Positions 31,816 to 39,949 of a stretch of 64,000 bases of DNA are shown in pieces. Within the stretch, counting starts at the first letter, position 1. The number at the start of each line of letters is the position of its first letter. Source of the stretch: Symbiodinium natans (Eukaryota > Sar > Dinophyceae > Suessiales > Symbiodiniaceae). The stretch is taken from positions 1-64,000 of the forward strand of contig CAJNDS010000804.1 of assembly GCA_905221605.1 (NCBI GenBank), read 5' to 3'. Made by a program: the position numbers and the translations under genes. The notes below the pieces were generated by a model. That model did not search any database and was not told the DNA's origin. It saw only the letters and a program-made list of their open reading frames with translations.

Positions 31816-34238
31816 AAATCGAAAGCCACCTCCGCTGAAAAACCCTCCGCCATGCCTTCGGGAAAACACATAAGCAATCCACGACCGCATAGTGTGTTGG
31901 GCATGCTGTTGAGAGATCCATTGCACTGACAAATGTTGTGGATTGATTAATAAACAACTACAACTAAGAATTAACTAAGCCCTTTTCCAGTCAAGTGCAC
32001 TCAATGACATGATGATGTTTTGCGGCTTTCCAGTCCAATAGGTGCGAGAATTCAAGAACAGGTGCGCACGACGCCGTAACCACCGCTTGTTAGACTACCA
32101 CGTCAAGATGGTGTTTCACCCCCTGTCTTGCATGGGCCAATTGATTGTCACTTCAACAAGTTTTTTTGATCTTTCTTCCCTCATGCAGCGTCAACGTGTC
32201 GAAACAGACAGGTGGGAACAGTGGAAAATGAAAGGGTAACATACAACTTGGTTAAAATTCATGAAAAACACCAACGCGCAACAACCGAAAGCCACGACAA
32301 ATGTTTGCTTCTTAAGGGAGGCCGAATCCAAACTGACGGCTGCTATCTTCAACGCCTGGTTGTGCGAATGCACTTGGGGAGCGTTGGATTGATGAGGCTG
32401 TCTGGGCTTGCTCGCTCTCCCTGGGTGTAGCGATGTGCAGCGAGCTCAGGCTTTTTCTGCAAGCTTTCTCTCGCCCTGGCACATTCTGGAATCGGGAGCT
32501 TCGACCGAGACCCGCCGCTCCACAGCGACGTCCTGGCAAGCCTGTCGTCAGCCGAGTGAGTGGCCTTCGTTCTAAGCCGTGGGCATGTGCGAGTGCAAGA
32601 CGAGTGTGCTCAACGTGCTGGGTTGCTCCGCAGGGCTAAACTAAACATTGGGTGGCCCAGACGAAATTTTGTTTGCCAACGGGCTTGTGCGTGCCGCGCG
32701 GAGCAAAAAGAGGTTTGTTTGTTGTCTTGCGAAAGGTAGCTTTAGTGTGCGACCACAGACGGCTTTGGGCAACCAGGAGTGGTGCTTTGAAACATGTGTT
32801 GCATTGGGACTGCGTATTGGCTGCAACAACTTCGTGCCCTCCTGGTCGAAGAAGTTGGGCAAACCTCGCACTCTAACCGACAGCCGCATGGGATGGGCCA
32901 AGTGATGTTTCATCACAATTTTTGACGATGCCAAGTCCATGGGCGTTGCCGCACAGGTGTGGGCTGAACCCAAGCTGTGGGGGCGATGGTTTGGGCGATC
33001 ACGCATGGGCATGCCCATGGATGTTTTGTCCGGCAGGCCAAAATCGCCGAGCGTCGTGGTGCGCAGCCGAAAGTCAAGACGATTACCCCGCCAATGGCTT
33101 GCGGAATTTGGACTAGTTCTTTACTTCGCTGCTTAATTTTTATCTTTAAAGAGTACTGAAAGTCGCTTCCTGAAATGACGCTGCAGCATTCGCGAGGTTG
33201 CTTTGTCACAGATGCCTGTGCTGACGGTTGAGGCGCAACAGCTCCTTGTTCAGCCGTTGGTTCAAGTCGGCCTTGCAGTCTCGGGCGGCGCTGGTGTTCA
33301 TTATGTCTACCGAGAGTCTCCTTTAAAAAATTGCCCCTACAGACTCTAGTTTTAGGACTCCACCTGTGACAACGTGATGAGCAGAGTCGCTTAGCATAGT
33401 CTCCGCTGCATTGGGCCCTACCGCGAAAGTTCTCAACACTCCTGGTTTCATTGGTTTCCGGGTTCACGTCACGGTCGCGGAGCCACGGCGTCACGTGTGC
33501 AAATGCTTTGGCCCTTTTTTCAGCGTCACGAAACCGCCTGCAGTCATGGCCAAAGCCAGGCTTGGCACCATTGGGCTCCACAACATCAGGCTTTACACTT
33601 TTGGAGGCATTGTTTACAACGGGCGTTGCACTTTGTCAGGATTCAACAACTTCGGGACACGGCGGCCATAAGCAAAAAGGTTGGAAACAAAAAATATCAA
33701 AAAACAACAACAAACAGCAACGCATACATCCGCGTGTGACCTCTTCGCTCAAGCTTCGGGGCTGTCGCATTTCAAGTGGCTTAGCTGATCCATGGGCGGG
33801 CGTTGACATGCCAGATCATGCCAGAAAGTGATCATGTGCAAAGCGAGAAATGGGTTGCAATGAACAGCCCAGCGCGCACTGCGCGCGCTTCGACACGAGA
33901 GGTCTCTGGGGGTTGCACTCGTAGTGTTGGGCATGGTGGTCGGCACGGACATGGGCGCGCTCTGTCAGAGCTGGGTTCAATTTTGGAGGTTCGTGTACTT
34001 CAGGTAAACATCCAAACTTGCCCCAATCCTGTCAGATGAGTTTCAAAAAAAAAGTTTGTCTGTCATTGTTTTTGTCGGTAAGTACAGATAATGCTAGTGT
34101 TTGATGTGGTTCGACAGAAAGCCAGCAAGTGCTTGTAGGGCGTTAGTCTCAAATCAGATGCCGGGGCCTGGCCGGTGCACAAATTAGCTCGTATGCGAAT
34201 CGTTGTCAGGGCCAACCAGGGTTGATCCCGGACTCGAT
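31816..34238. other. Long noncoding stretch
   Basis: Frames of 60-220 codons occur on both strands (largest 33581-32913 on the minus strand), but none shows a domain, consistent composition or neighbouring support. No RNA gene was identified. Confidence 0.4.
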
Positions 34239-34300
34239 CCGGTTACGTCAAGTATAATGTCTCACTTTCTGACCACAACACATCGTCGCTCGAAGACAAG
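34239..34300 (+). repeat. Fragment matching the LINE-B 3' tail (inverted relative to 49.3 kb)
   Basis: About 60 bp around CTCACTTTCTGACCACAACAC and CGAAGACAAGTCT match, with scattered differences, the reverse complement of about 49262-49330. That is the 3' untranslated end of LINE-B. This is probably a severely 5'-truncated LINE-B-family insertion. Confidence 0.6.
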
Positions 34301-34309
34301 TCTTTGAGA

Positions 34310-34900
34310 ATGCGGCGCGCAACATTTTCTGTGTGCTAAGCAAACGCATGAGTCGCGTTGTGCGCATCGGTCGCGTCAATGCACGATCTTTGTGTGCAGA
34401 TGATCTCCTGTCCGGCGCAGCCGTTGAGCTCTACAAGCTCCTCCTGGATAATGCGGCGGCGCTCGAATCCTTTAATTACGCATGGGCGACGTGCTTACGA
34501 CACCATCTGCCGCGCGACGGCAAGCCTCCGCCGCTGCGCGCAGGCATGGCGACGACGGTGCGCCCTCGAGCTCGCGCACGAGCCACTTTGCTGCGTCGGG
34601 GTAAGGTTGGCGCAACACCGAAAGCACATTGGCCCGCACGGCCGAGTATGCTGCGGGCGCTATCTGCCCAGCTGCTAAAAGGCCGAGACCTCCCATGGCT
34701 CGGTGGCATGAAAGCGACCTGGCGAGCAGTCGTCGCCCTCGCTGGGCCCCTGGTCGCCCAGCAGACATTGAACGACGGTCCCGGACTGCGTCATCGTAAG
34801 CACGAGCGTATGGCATATGTCTGCAAGGGTGACGTTTCGGAGCAAGTGCTGCGCGCGAGGCGCTGCGCAGAAAAACGAGCAAGAGCCATGTTCGCGGCAT
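34310..34900 (-). pseudogene. LINE reverse-transcriptase C-terminal fragment, left of YR-1
   Basis: The minus strand reads SCHRAMGGLGLLAAGQIAPA and continues VLSVLRQPYPDAAKWLVREL. A GGLGL-type motif after the RT core is typical of LINE ORF2; compare FGGLGLRSAEATRPAA in LINE-C at 54.08 kb. Frames are broken. The fragment probably continues on the other side of YR-1: reading right to left, the flank at 43927 (AQAADKL) joins this side (DAANMALARF) without missing or duplicated bases. Confidence 0.6.
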
Positions 34901-35252
34901 TACGCGCTCCGCTGGCGGATAGAGTGGTCTTTGATTTATAGGTGCCCCTTCCCCCTTTTGAAGAAGGGGCAACGCAAAACTGTCTTAAAAGTTTCTGAGT
35001 TTTCTGCCACGTGTGTTCGCAGATCTTGCATGGGCGTAATTTATGCAGACGTTTTTCATGTGGTTTTTCTGGGCTTCGCAGTAGGCACAGCTGCTTGAAT
35101 TCTTCTCTTGTGCAAAGTGCGAAGTGCTTGTGCCGCGCTCAGCCCTGCTCAAACAGAGGTTCGTGGTCGTTGCATACATGACACATGTGCTTCACTTGCC
35201 ACATCTTGCAGGCCGTTCTTTAGCGAACTCTTGAGCACATTTGTCAATTTTT
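34901..35252 (+). repeat. YR-1 A1 repeat
   Basis: This 352-bp block is identical by eye to 43278-43629. It contains the inverted piece CCCCTTCCCCC...GAAGAAGGGGC. It ends immediately before the first ORF (ATG at 35256). Confidence 0.9.
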
Positions 35253-35255
35253 TCC

Positions 35256-35585
35256 ATGGGCGACGGCCCGGACACTCTTGTGGAGGTTGCGGTCGAGGAC
35301 GCCGACTTTTCTTCCTGCTCTGAACCTTTCAGTGTCGAGTCCGTTGTCCTCGAGCTGGAACGTTAGATCGAGGGCGAGCGTGTGGCCCGCGAGGACCTGG
35401 CCCGCCGCGTGCAGAATTTCGAGCGAACTGTCGCTGCCCTGCAGTCTCGCTGTGCTGATCTCGAGCAGGACGTGGAAGTGGTTTCTACTCGACTGGCGTC
35501 CATCAACGCCTTCTTGCACGGCTTCATCAGTCGCTTGGGACAGCTCTTTCGCGTTGTCATCAACCGCCTGCCCGCTGGCTTCTGA
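35256..35585 (+). pseudogene. YR-1 small coiled-coil ORF with one in-frame TAG
   Basis: ATG 35256 follows A1 by three bases (MGDGPDTLVEVAVEDADF...). After 36 codons there is a TAG at 35364-35366. The same frame then stays open to the TGA at 35583-35585 and encodes a convincing coiled coil (RVQNFERTVAALQSRCADL and onward). With the TAG read through, the protein is 109 residues. The next gene starts 13 bases later. An equivalent coiled-coil ORF precedes the recombinase in YR-2. The TAG may be a recent mutation or a suppressed stop. Confidence 0.55.
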
Positions 35586-35598
35586 ACAGGCTGCCCTG

Positions 35599-37479
35599 AT
35601 GGCTTCCTCCTCTAGTGCTTCGGGCCTCCCTGGCCATTCGGAAGGGGGAGAGACTGGGCCAGCGTCCCTCAGCGATGCTCTGGCTGATCCGTCTGACTTT
35701 CATTCACGACTGGTGGCAGCCGAGACGCCAGCAGCTTTGGATGCCACCTCCATCAGTGTTTCAGAGTTCTCTTGGCACGCACACCTTCAAGAAGCCCGAG
35801 TCTTACCGCCCCTCTTGCCATGGGAGAGGGGCCCCTTGACTTGGGTCTTTGGAGAGCCGGCTAAAAGATCTCGCATCAGCTTACCAAAGGACTTCGCTGC
35901 ATCCCCCCTGGAAAAGCATGGGACAGAGAAGGCTCCCCTCGTGATCCATCAGCCAATCCCAGATTTTGCCAAAAGGAGGCTCCGTGTGGCATCTCTCCTG
36001 GTCACCCAGGACACTTCGCGATGGGAGGCCCTTCGCAAATTTCAAGTGCTGGTGCTTCTGGACCCTTCGGCGACTCAAGTTGGGCAGGTGTTGGCGGCTG
36101 AGGCGTCTTTGCTAAGGGACAACAGTTTCCTGCAGCGAGCCTTTGCCGATGTCTTTGAGGGGAAAAGCACTTCTACACTGGTGAAAAGGGCTTCTTCCTT
36201 GTGGCGCTTCGCCAACTTCTGCATCGACGGTGGCTTCGGGAACCCGCTTGAGGTCTCGGAACATGCTCTGTACCAGTACATGTTCCACCTCGAAGAGCAC
36301 GGAAAGCCAACCACGGGCTCCTCGTTCCTCCAGGCTTGGAACTTCGCGCTTCACACCCTCAAGTTGAACCGTCCCAGGTCGCTGGGGGCGCTGTCAGCAA
36401 GGGTTAAGGGTGCAGCCCAACGGATGTACTCGAAGAAGCGCAAACTGGTGCAAGCCCGACCCTTGACTGTGAAGCAGGTCAAAGCCCTGGAATACGTCGT
36501 CCTCAAGGCGCCCTACACTCACTGGAAGATCATCGCTGGCCACCTTCTTCTGTGTGTAGGGTCCAGCAGCCGCTTTGGGGACTCAATTTGCCTGGCAGTC
36601 CTCAAGGTTGAAACGGCGCAGGGCTTCACCTTGGTCGAGGCTGAAAGCTCAAAATGGAAGACCGGAAATGCTGCCTCCCGGCGTGCTCAGCTGCTTCCCC
36701 TCGCTTCTCTTGGGAAGTTTTTCGCAGATGCTCCGTGGGCCGTCGAATGGATGGCTCTGAGAGAGAAGCTGGGCTTTGGTTTGGATCCTGCACTTCCGGC
36801 TTATTCCGAGGCGACTGGCGAGTGGCTGCGGCGGCCTATGTCGACGGGTGAGGCGACCTTATACTTGAGAGAGTTTTTGTCTGCTGCATCTCAACCATAC
36901 GATGGTGTTGGTTCCCACTCCCTCAAGACGACAGTCCTGTCGTGGGCCGCCAAATCTGCTGAAGTGCCCCTGAGCGACCGCCGCCTGTTAGGGCATCACG
37001 TCGATCCAGGCGTGGCGTCCCCTTTGACATATGCTCGGGATGAACAAACCCGCCTCATGAGGGTTGTGCATCGCCTCGTAGAGAGAATCTGCAAGGGCCA
37101 CTTCCGTCCAGACGACACGAAGGTCTGGCGCTTAGCCAAGCTCATCTCCTCCGATTGTGGGGGCGACGCCCTGGCTGAGAACGTGGTGCAGGGCGACCCG
37201 GGTGTGCCGGAGTCCGATGAGGAGGACGATGACTTCGATGAGAGGGACATGGCTGCGAACACAGGGGTCATTTCAACTCGTGAGCCCATGAGCGCTGCAG
37301 AGCTTGATGCCACAGCTGATTGTCGTATGCACGTATTTTCCCGTGTGGTGCATGTTTTGGACGGCAATCGATTTCTTTGTGGTAGGAGTTGCTCGCAGAA
37401 CTATTCGCCGATTGATGTCAGTGTACCCCTTTGTGACTTGCCTGTGTGCGCTCAGTGTGCAGCCCGAAAGGGGGCCTGA
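35599..37479 (+). CDS. YR-1 tyrosine recombinase
   Basis: 626 residues from ATG 35599; the frame is open further upstream, but this start follows the coiled-coil stop by 13 bases. Residues about 1-170 are a variable region, about 180-290 a helical SAM-like core-binding domain, and about 290-500 the catalytic domain. That domain contains SSSRFGDS (box I Arg, 325), SSKWKTG (Lys), SHSLKTTVLSW (HxxK at 440-443), LLGHHV (His box) and LTYARDE (candidate nucleophile Tyr478). The usual second Arg of HxxR is Lys here. A C-terminal acidic stretch and Cys/His tail (about 530-626, CGRSCSQNYS) follow. The enzyme would recombine the circular cDNA into the genome. Its position 5' of gag is unusual for the order. 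Confidence 0.85.
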   Translation: MASSSSASGLPGHSEGGETGPASLSDALADPSDFHSRLVAAETPAALDATSISVSEFSWHAHLQEARVLPPLLPWERGPLTWVFGEPAKRSRISLPKDFAASPLEKHGTEKAPLVIHQPIPDFAKRRLRVASLLVTQDTSRWEALRKFQVLVLLDPSATQVGQVLAAEASLLRDNSFLQRAFADVFEGKSTSTLVKRASSLWRFANFCIDGGFGNPLEVSEHALYQYMFHLEEHGKPTTGSSFLQAWNFALHTLKLNRPRSLGALSARVKGAAQRMYSKKRKLVQARPLTVKQVKALEYVVLKAPYTHWKIIAGHLLLCVGSSSRFGDSICLAVLKVETAQGFTLVEAESSKWKTGNAASRRAQLLPLASLGKFFADAPWAVEWMALREKLGFGLDPALPAYSEATGEWLRRPMSTGEATLYLREFLSAASQPYDGVGSHSLKTTVLSWAAKSAEVPLSDRRLLGHHVDPGVASPLTYARDEQTRLMRVVHRLVERICKGHFRPDDTKVWRLAKLISSDCGGDALAENVVQGDPGVPESDEEDDDFDERDMAANTGVISTREPMSAAELDATADCRMHVFSRVVHVLDGNRFLCGRSCSQNYSPIDVSVPLCDLPVCAQCAARKGA

Positions 37480-37546
37480 CCGGATAGTGCTTCGTGGGAA
37501 AGTGGTTGTCTCCAGTATACTCCACTTGAAGCTGGATGCCTCCATT

Positions 37547-37597
37547 CCCCCCCCCTCCCAGCTGACCTTCGGGCGTTGAGCTGGGCCGGGGGGGGGG
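37547..37597 (+). promoter_or_regulatory. Hairpin copy 1 between YR and gag
   Basis: Stem CCCAGCT (37557-37563) pairs with AGCTGGG (37579-37585) around the 15-nt loop GACCTTCGGGCGTTG. A run of nine C upstream (37547-37555) can extend pairing with the G run downstream (37588-37597). The loop matches copies 2 and 3, but the stem sequence differs and stays complementary. Confidence 0.75.
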
Positions 37598-37615
37598 TTG
37601 CTGCGTGTGAAGTAT

Positions 37616-37662
37616 GGCACAGTCCCGCTGACCTTCGGGCCTAGAGCGGTGCGTTTGGTGCC
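37616..37662 (+). promoter_or_regulatory. Hairpin copy 2 between YR and gag
   Basis: Outer stem GGCAC (37616-37620) with GTGCC (37658-37662); inner stem CCGCT (37625-37629) with AGCGG (37645-37649); loop GACCTTCGGGCCTAG. The core CC-TTCG-GG could itself form a UUCG tetraloop in RNA. Confidence 0.75.
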
Positions 37663-37725
37663 CGGTGTGGTGCAGACTAAAGAGGCAAAGGTCAGTTTCT
37701 GCCATATGTGTGATCTAATTATACT

Positions 37726-37772
37726 GGCACAGTCCCGCTGACCTTCGGGCGTGGAGCGGAGCGTCTGGTGCC
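37726..37772 (+). promoter_or_regulatory. Hairpin copy 3 between YR and gag
   Basis: Same architecture as copy 2, 110 bp downstream: GGCAC/GTGCC outer stem, CCGCT/AGCGG inner stem, loop GACCTTCGGGCGTGG. It ends about 105 bp before the gag ATG at 37877. Packaging, translation-initiation or reverse-transcription roles are possible. Confidence 0.75.
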
Positions 37773-37876
37773 CACGAGCGTAAAGCGGGCCTGTCTTCGA
37801 GCATGCCTAGCTTGAGTTTCTCGTGAGCGCCGGCCTGCAGCTGTGCCCCGCGTGGTAGCTCCTTTGTTGGTTCGCC

Positions 37877-39082
37877 ATGAATTCTGCCATTGACAGCGAG
37901 GCGACCTTCACGGCCCGGGCCCTCGAGCTTGGCATGGAGAAGGGCTTCTTAGACTTGTTGATCAAGGCCAATGTGAAGTCCCTGGGTGCGCTGGCTTTCG
38001 TCAGCCCGTACCAGATCGGCCAAGCTGATGAGAAGCTCCTGATCGATGCTGTCCGGGATCTCATCCGGCGGGATGTCACTACGCGGGAGCTCATCCCGCT
38101 TCGACGCTTGTGGTTCGAGGCTAGCACAACCGTCATGGGTGAGCTCAAGCAAAAGGTTGAGCGTCAGGACTCGGCTGAGCCTATTCGCCTGACCATAGCC
38201 GAGAGGACCACGAGGCTGGAGGAGCAGAAGAAGCGTCTCGTGGGGGTTTGCATCACGAGTGAGTCCGAACCGTCTCATCGCCTCGTGGACCTTGTTTTCC
38301 AGCAGGGTGCTGATCAGCAGCTTTCTTGGATCCCCTGGGAGCGTCTGACTAGCAGGGCTCATGAGGTCACCCACTCTCGTAGTGACCTCGGGCTTCAATT
38401 CGATGCAGCTGGAAATCTCCGCCTCACCAAGAAGATGCAGGAGAGCTCTTGCACGCTTAGCGGGGAACTACAAATCCGCCAGGCCCTTCAGAGGCGCGCT
38501 CTGGCGTACGACCTCGCTCGGTTGTGTGATTTCTCGGCCATGGAGTTGTACCACGAGGAGCTCTTCTTCTTGCTGACCCGAAACCCCCCGCAGGGCTGTC
38601 TCTACGTCACCATGGCCCAGGTCCGCGAGTCTGACAAACAGCTTTTCATCCGGCTGGCCGAGAAGACTCGTGGTGCTTTGACTGCTCGCCCAGATGGCTC
38701 TAAGCCTTTGCAGGTGCAGCTCGAGTCCCTCAAGAGCCACCCCCAGGTCCAGTTCTGCCTCATCCCGGCTCCGAAATCGGCCCGCTTCCAGCCCTACGAG
38801 CCGCCTGAAGGTCGCTCCGACCGTGCCGCTGTCGGCAAGAGGGGGCAGCATCCAAAGGGCAAGGGGGCCCAGACCTCGGGCGGGGGTGGAAAGGGTCCCT
38901 CCACTCCTTTCGAGCTGCCGCCGGGCTGTTCTTCTCAGCATGAGGGTAAACCTGTGTGCTTCGGGTTTAACTGCAAGGGCTGCAAGTTTGCTAAACCAGG
39001 CAAACGCTGCCGTCGAGGCCTGCACGTCTGCTGGAAGTGTTTCGCGCCGCATTCCTACACTGCCTGCCCGCTGGCAAACTGA
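37877..39082 (+). CDS. YR-1 Gag-like protein
   Basis: 401 residues from ATG 37877. The N-terminal region (MNSAIDSEATFTARALELGM...) is helical and resembles the broken YR-2 Gag. A basic Lys/Gly-rich linker (about residues 310-345) follows. The C-terminus is Cys/His-rich: CFGFNCKGCKFAKPGKRC, then CWKCFAPHSYTAC (a C-x2-C-x3-H-x4-C knuckle). Such regions bind element RNA in the virus-like particle. The gene ends at TGA 39080-39082. The next codons (CTA-GCC) give the strong readthrough context UGA-CUA-G, and the same frame continues open for another 288 codons, so a Gag-Pol fusion by readthrough is likely. Confidence 0.85.
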   Translation: MNSAIDSEATFTARALELGMEKGFLDLLIKANVKSLGALAFVSPYQIGQADEKLLIDAVRDLIRRDVTTRELIPLRRLWFEASTTVMGELKQKVERQDSAEPIRLTIAERTTRLEEQKKRLVGVCITSESEPSHRLVDLVFQQGADQQLSWIPWERLTSRAHEVTHSRSDLGLQFDAAGNLRLTKKMQESSCTLSGELQIRQALQRRALAYDLARLCDFSAMELYHEELFFLLTRNPPQGCLYVTMAQVRESDKQLFIRLAEKTRGALTARPDGSKPLQVQLESLKSHPQVQFCLIPAPKSARFQPYEPPEGRSDRAAVGKRGQHPKGKGAQTSGGGGKGPSTPFELPPGCSSQHEGKPVCFGFNCKGCKFAKPGKRCRRGLHVCWKCFAPHSYTACPLAN

Positions 39083-39949
39083 CTAGCCCTCACGAGCTCG
39101 GATACAGGCACTTCGCTGACTTTGGCCCACCTTCTCCAGGTCTTCCACTCTTTGCCGGGTGAGGAGGCCCCTCGCAGCGGCTCCACCGATCAGAGCCGTG
39201 TTTTCCAGGCGGGGGCGTATGTGCATGGTGCGTTCACTGGTCTGCGTCGCTCGTGCTCCTTGTATCCAGAGGCAATTAGAACATTTTGCTCTTTTATTTG
39301 TGAAAAGACTCCTCCGGAGTTCGTGTTTAGCAACATTGCAATTTTCCAGAACCTGCGTACTGAGATGCATCGGGATAAAAATAATTTAAAGGCTACTTTG
39401 AACTTCGCGGTGGCCATTTCGGCCTTCGAAGGGGGCCAAGTTTGGCTTCAGGCTGATCCCGCGTCCTCGAAGTCGGGCATTTTGCTCGATGTGACGGCCC
39501 AGGGCGTCTACTTCAACGCCCGTGAGCGCCTTCATTGCACATGTCCATGGGCCGGCTCACGCGTGGTCATCGTTGCCTTCAGCCTGCGTGGCTCCGATTG
39601 CCTGCCCAAAGCGGATGCCTTGACCCTTAGTTCCTTGGGGTTTAGGGTCCCTTCCCCTGGCGTTGACAACAGTCACTTGGAGTCCTTTGGCCGCCCCTGC
39701 CCCGAGCCGCCCACTGAGGTGCCGCCTCCTTTTCGGTTTAGGCCCCCTCCCCCGGGTATAGTCCCATGTGCACCCCCGCTGAGACCTCTTGGTCCGTGGG
39801 CTCCCAGCAGCCACAACCGCGCCCTCGGGCTCCCCCCCTCCGTGCACCCCCGCTGCGGCCTGCTTGCCCGCGTACCCCGACCCACCCGGCGCTGCCGCCT
39901 TCCCTCCGGAGCCGCCTGGGGGCAATTTGGCAGCTCCGACGTTTGTTGA
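39083..39949 (+). CDS. TET/JBP-like 2-oxoglutarate Fe(II) dioxygenase domain of YR-1
   Basis: The frame is continuous with Gag across the TGA at 39080 and has no ATG of its own near the start (a TTG is at 39122). Counting from that TTG, the core is at residues about 65-156: NIAIFQNLRTEMHRDKNN holds the HxD iron motif (His83, Asp85), FEGGQVWL the conserved Gly-Gly strand, and ERLHCTCPWAGSRVVIVAF the distal His138 and the 2-oxoglutarate-binding Arg147. This spacing and the HRD...GG.LW...H..PW.G.R pattern match the TET/JBP superfamily, which hydroxylates 5-methylcytosine or thymine in DNA. A Pro-rich linker follows. The frame ends at 39949, inside the methyltransferase frame. An AlkB-like or other oxygenase of the double-stranded beta-helix fold remains possible. 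Confidence 0.6.
   Translation, partial: LALTSSDTGTSLTLAHLLQVFHSLPGEEAPRSGSTDQSRVFQAGAYVHGAFTGLRRSCSLYPEAIRTFCSFICEKTPPEFVFSNIAIFQNLRTEMHRDKNNLKATLNFAVAISAFEGGQVWLQADPASSKSGILLDVTAQGVYFNARERLHCTCPWAGSRVVIVAFSLRGSDCLPKADALTLSSLGFRVPSPGVDNSHLESFGRPCPEPPTEVPPPFRFRPPPPGIVPCAPPLRPLGPWAPSSHNRALGLPPSVHPRCGLLARVPRPTRRCRLPSGAAWGQFGSSDVC

Noticed and set aside
31150-31900. Open frames of 100-250 codons on both strands
   Set aside because: Created by the satellite units; the same peptide pieces recur in different frames.
32641-33581. Minus-strand frames of 125 and 222 codons
   Set aside because: No domain, no neighbour support, and overlapping frames on the other strand of similar length.
34195-34250. 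GGTTGATCCC / GACTCGATCC resembling a tRNA T-arm
   Set aside because: No D-arm or anticodon arm fits upstream; more likely part of a LINE tail.
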